Assembly (NCBI GenBank): GCA_003444615.1
Contig: DLUN01000211.1
Coordinates: forward strand, 1 to 8,548
Length of the DNA: 8,548 bases
From: Syntrophomonas sp.
GTDB taxonomy: Bacteria > Bacillota > Syntrophomonadia > Syntrophomonadales > Syntrophomonadaceae
Direction of reading: 5' to 3'
The position numbers and the translations under genes are program-made. Below are positions 7,027 through 8,548 of this stretch, piece after piece (the first letter of the stretch is position 1; each line of letters starts with the position of its first letter). The notes under the pieces are model-generated. The model saw only the letters and a program-made list of their open reading frames with translations. It had not been told where the DNA came from and searched no databases.

Positions 7027-7317
7027 TCAAACCGTAATATGGTTAAACAGGAAGTTTATTGGCTCTGCCTGGTCGCTATATTGGTAAATGGTTTCCTTTA
7101 TAGCAGATATGATCAAGTCTGATTCGGCAAAGTTAGCGGTTACTGCGGAAAACCCAATTTGGGAACGTTGCCAAAGCTCGTGGTAATCAACTTCACTGAC
7201 CGACACGTTAAAACGCTTTCTTATTCGCGCAATAACTGCATGAACCGTTTTGCGCTTTTCCTTTAGTGAGGTAGAGTAGGGTAGATGCAAATCAATGGTC
7301 CCGTAAACTACAAACAT
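7027..7317 (-). CDS. ylxP: YlxP-like DUF503 family protein
   Basis: Small 96-residue cytosolic protein matching the DUF503/YlxP family over its full length (family about 90-100 residues). Visible marks are the N-terminal beta strand MFVVYGTIDLHLP, the hallmark SLKEKR at residues 17-22, and RFNVSVSEVDYHELWQRSQIGFSAV at 35-59. In Bacillus ylxP lies in the nusA-infB-rbfA region and may have a ribosome- or RNA-linked role, though its function is not firmly settled. Here it stands alone, divergent from a LysR regulator and 113 bp upstream of the M14 gene on the same strand. The start ATG (7317-7315) has a GAAAGGCGG-type Shine-Dalgarno about 11 nt upstream. The solitary location suggests either a moved gene or an extra paralogue. 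Confidence 0.85.
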   Translation of the reverse strand: MFVVYGTIDLHLPYSTSLKEKRKTVHAVIARIRKRFNVSVSEVDYHELWQRSQIGFSAVTANFAESDLIISAIKETIYQYSDQAEPINFLFNHITV

Positions 7318-7344
7318 AGCTTGAAATACCGCCTTTCAATAAAA

Positions 7345-7381
7345 TAGTCGGAATAAATCAATACTTAGTCGAAATGTATTG
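7345..7381. repeat. Operator-like direct repeats and dyad in the ylxP/lysR divergent region
   Basis: TAGTCGGAAT (7345-7354) and TAGTCGAAAT (7366-7375) differ at one base and are offset by exactly 21 bp, two helical turns. The second copy lies inside a dyad, CAATAC (7359-7364), 11 bp, GTATTG (7376-7381). LysR-type regulators commonly bind interrupted dyads in divergent regions next to their own gene, so this is a candidate autoregulatory site. A perfect palindrome TGATATCA (7398-7405) lies further right. No confident promoter could be placed on either strand: a TATAAT on the - strand (7410-7405) lacks a matching -35. Confidence 0.4.
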
Positions 7382-7455
7382 TATATTGTCTGAAGTTTGA
7401 TATCATTATAGGTGTATAAAAATATTTAATATCATCGCTACCAGGGGGATATTGG

Positions 7456-8403
7456 ATGAATATAGAACAATTTGAAGTTTTTCGCACTATAGCCCAAGCA
7501 AAGAGTTTTACTAAGGCAGCTAAAATACTAAATTTCACCCAGCCAGCGATAAGTTCCCAGGTTAAAACGTTAGAACAAAACTTAAATACAACTTTGTTTG
7601 AACGATGCAACACGGGAGTCAAGCTCACGGAAGCAGGACGAAAATTCTATGAATACGGTGAACGTATTCTGGCTATATACGCTGAGATGGAACGGGAAAT
7701 AGCCAATATATCTGGGCATAATAAAGAATTCATCAATGTCGGTGCTAGTTATACAGCTGGGAATTACTTTTTACCTGCATCTATAATAACCTTTAAAGAG
7801 CTGCATGATAATGTTCATATTAGGTTGGATATTGGTCATAGTAATGATATTATCAATTCCATAAAAGATCGTTCTCTAGATTTAGGAGTTATAGAAGGAG
7901 ATTCCTACTCAGATAAAGATCTTGATGTCTATAAAGTAAAAAGCAATGAATTAGTGTTAATTGCTCCACCTTATAATCGCTGGTTTACTAGCCACATGGT
8001 TACATTAGAAGAACTTATGCAAGTACCCTTTATTGCTCGGGAAGAAGAATCAAGTATTCGCCATTTCTTAGACTCAAACTTAAAGAGCCAAGGAATTAGC
8101 TTTGAAGATTTTAACATAGTGACAGAGATAAGCAACTTTGATGCTATTAAGGAAGCCGTTATGAGGAATAAAGGGATATCCCTAGTGCCATTACCAGTAG
8201 TACAAAGGGAAATAACGGAGGGGCATCTTACTCGATTGGAAGTTAAGGGTCTCGAACTGGCCTGGGATATGAAAGTAATAATTCGAGCTAATGAAACATT
8301 AACTGGATTAAAAGAGGAGTTTTTAGAATTTATTACTGACCCCAATACTATGTGGAAAGCTGAAACCGATTATAATAAGAATCAAAAGATGAGGTTCATT
8401 TAA
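7456..8403 (+). CDS. LysR-family transcriptional regulator (CysL/YwfK-like)
   Basis: 315-residue cytoplasmic DNA-binding regulator. The N-terminal winged helix-turn-helix covers residues 3-62, with the recognition region SFTKAAKILNFTQPAISSQV (17-36) and the LTEAG wing at 57-61. A linker helix (about 63-90) leads to the periplasmic-binding-protein-like effector domain, about 92-295. That domain starts INVGASYTAGNYFLP, a wording typical of the CysL/CbbR branch, whose members respond to small metabolites. The inducer cannot be read from sequence. ATG 7456 has AGGGGG 7 nt upstream. It is divergent from ylxP, with operator-like repeats between them, and is followed by a strong terminator, so it appears to be a single-gene transcript. 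It may regulate itself, the ylxP-M14 side, or a distant target. Confidence 0.92.
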   Translation: MNIEQFEVFRTIAQAKSFTKAAKILNFTQPAISSQVKTLEQNLNTTLFERCNTGVKLTEAGRKFYEYGERILAIYAEMEREIANISGHNKEFINVGASYTAGNYFLPASIITFKELHDNVHIRLDIGHSNDIINSIKDRSLDLGVIEGDSYSDKDLDVYKVKSNELVLIAPPYNRWFTSHMVTLEELMQVPFIAREEESSIRHFLDSNLKSQGISFEDFNIVTEISNFDAIKEAVMRNKGISLVPLPVVQREITEGHLTRLEVKGLELAWDMKVIIRANETLTGLKEEFLEFITDPNTMWKAETDYNKNQKMRFI

Positions 8404-8457
8404 AACTAAAGCTAATAAATTAATAATAATAAATTGGTTAATTAATCAACCTTATTA

Positions 8458-8484
8458 AAAAAACCTGGTAACACCAGGTTTTTT
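8458..8484 (+). terminator. Rho-independent terminator after the lysR gene
   Basis: AAACCTGGT (8461-8469), loop AAC, ACCAGGTTT (8473-8481), extended by an A-tract on the left and a T-tract on the right. The 9-bp perfect stem followed by T residues is a standard intrinsic terminator 55 nt past the stop. The A-tract on the left gives a T-run on the - strand, so it can also stop transcripts arriving from the right. Confidence 0.9.
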
Positions 8485-8513
8485 ATATTTGCTACTGTCT
8501 TGTTATTTTTTTA

Positions 8514-8541
8514 ACTTCCGATAACGAATATTATGTAAACT
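8514..8541 (+). other. dif site (XerC/XerD chromosome dimer resolution site)
   Basis: A 28-bp segment with the exact architecture of a bacterial dif. The left 11-bp XerC arm is ACTTCCGATAA (8514-8524), the 6-bp centre is CGAATA (8525-8530), and the right XerD arm is TTATGTAAACT (8531-8541). From memory the B. subtilis dif has the arms ACTTCCTAGAA and TTATGTAAACT, so the XerD arm is identical here and the XerC arm keeps its outer six bases. The inner ends ATAA/TTAT also match the inverted symmetry of E. coli dif. Its role is resolution of chromosome dimers at the replication terminus by CodV/RipX (XerC/XerD) with the help of the SpoIIIE/FtsK translocase. It lies in non-coding DNA just past a terminator. 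Confidence 0.88.
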
Positions 8542-8548
8542 AGCATGA

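Noticed and set aside
6738..7037. 99-codon + strand reading frame opposite the M14 gene start and its upstream region
   Set aside because: It is mostly antisense to the signal peptide coding region, has no family resemblance and no RBS.
8436..8451. Near-palindrome GGTTAATTAATCAACC before the terminator
   Set aside because: AT-rich with two mismatched positions and no T-run; likely chance next to the real terminator.
8485..8548. Replication fork trap (Ter/RTP-type) or SRS/KOPS-like polar motifs near dif
   Set aside because: No recognisable Ter consensus or GAGAAGGG-type repeats were found by eye in the window; dif is the only terminus signal.

Overview
The window reads as chromosomal DNA of a moderately AT-rich, spore-forming Firmicute, probably a Clostridia-type anaerobe. 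The grounds are a YheC/YheD-family ATP-grasp protein (a family tied to endospore coats), strong AGGAGG-type ribosome binding sites, UUG starts, a YlxP/DUF503 protein, and a dif site whose XerD half equals that of Bacillus subtilis. It looks like the end of a sequencing contig: bases 1-19 are a Tn5/Nextera mosaic-end adapter rather than genome, so the first gene is cut and its apparent start is artificial.

Layout. Bases 21-2615 hold trkA (5' truncated) and trkH on the + strand, a K+ uptake pair; one TAA in a shared reading frame is all that separates them. Bases 2729-5675 hold a second + strand unit: a YheC/YheD ATP-grasp ligase and, 4 nt later, a COOH-NH2 ligase type 2 (phiEco32-like amidoligase). 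The latter has a degenerate ATP-grasp-like N-terminus and an 81-residue Ser/Arg-rich tail. Two putative amide-bond-forming enzymes in one operon suggest a little-characterised protein or peptide modification pathway, probably linked to the spore surface. This is the most interesting protein-level system here.

The unit runs tail-to-tail, with 8 bp between stop codons, into a - strand gene (6913-5684) for a secreted FnIII plus M14-type zinc hydrolase. Its UUG start sits in the arm of a potential 9-bp RNA stem with the Shine-Dalgarno in the loop. Further right, also on the - strand, is a small ylxP-like gene (7317-7027). It is divergent from a LysR-type regulator (7456-8403), and the intergenic region carries a 21-bp-period direct repeat and a dyad that look like operators.

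The regulator gene ends at a clear intrinsic terminator (8458-8484). About 30 bp further on, and 7 bp before the end of the window, is a strong match to a XerC/XerD dif site (8514-8541). This places the region at the chromosome replication terminus, or at a junction of an element that exploits dif. No RNA genes, CRISPR arrays or insertion sequences were seen.
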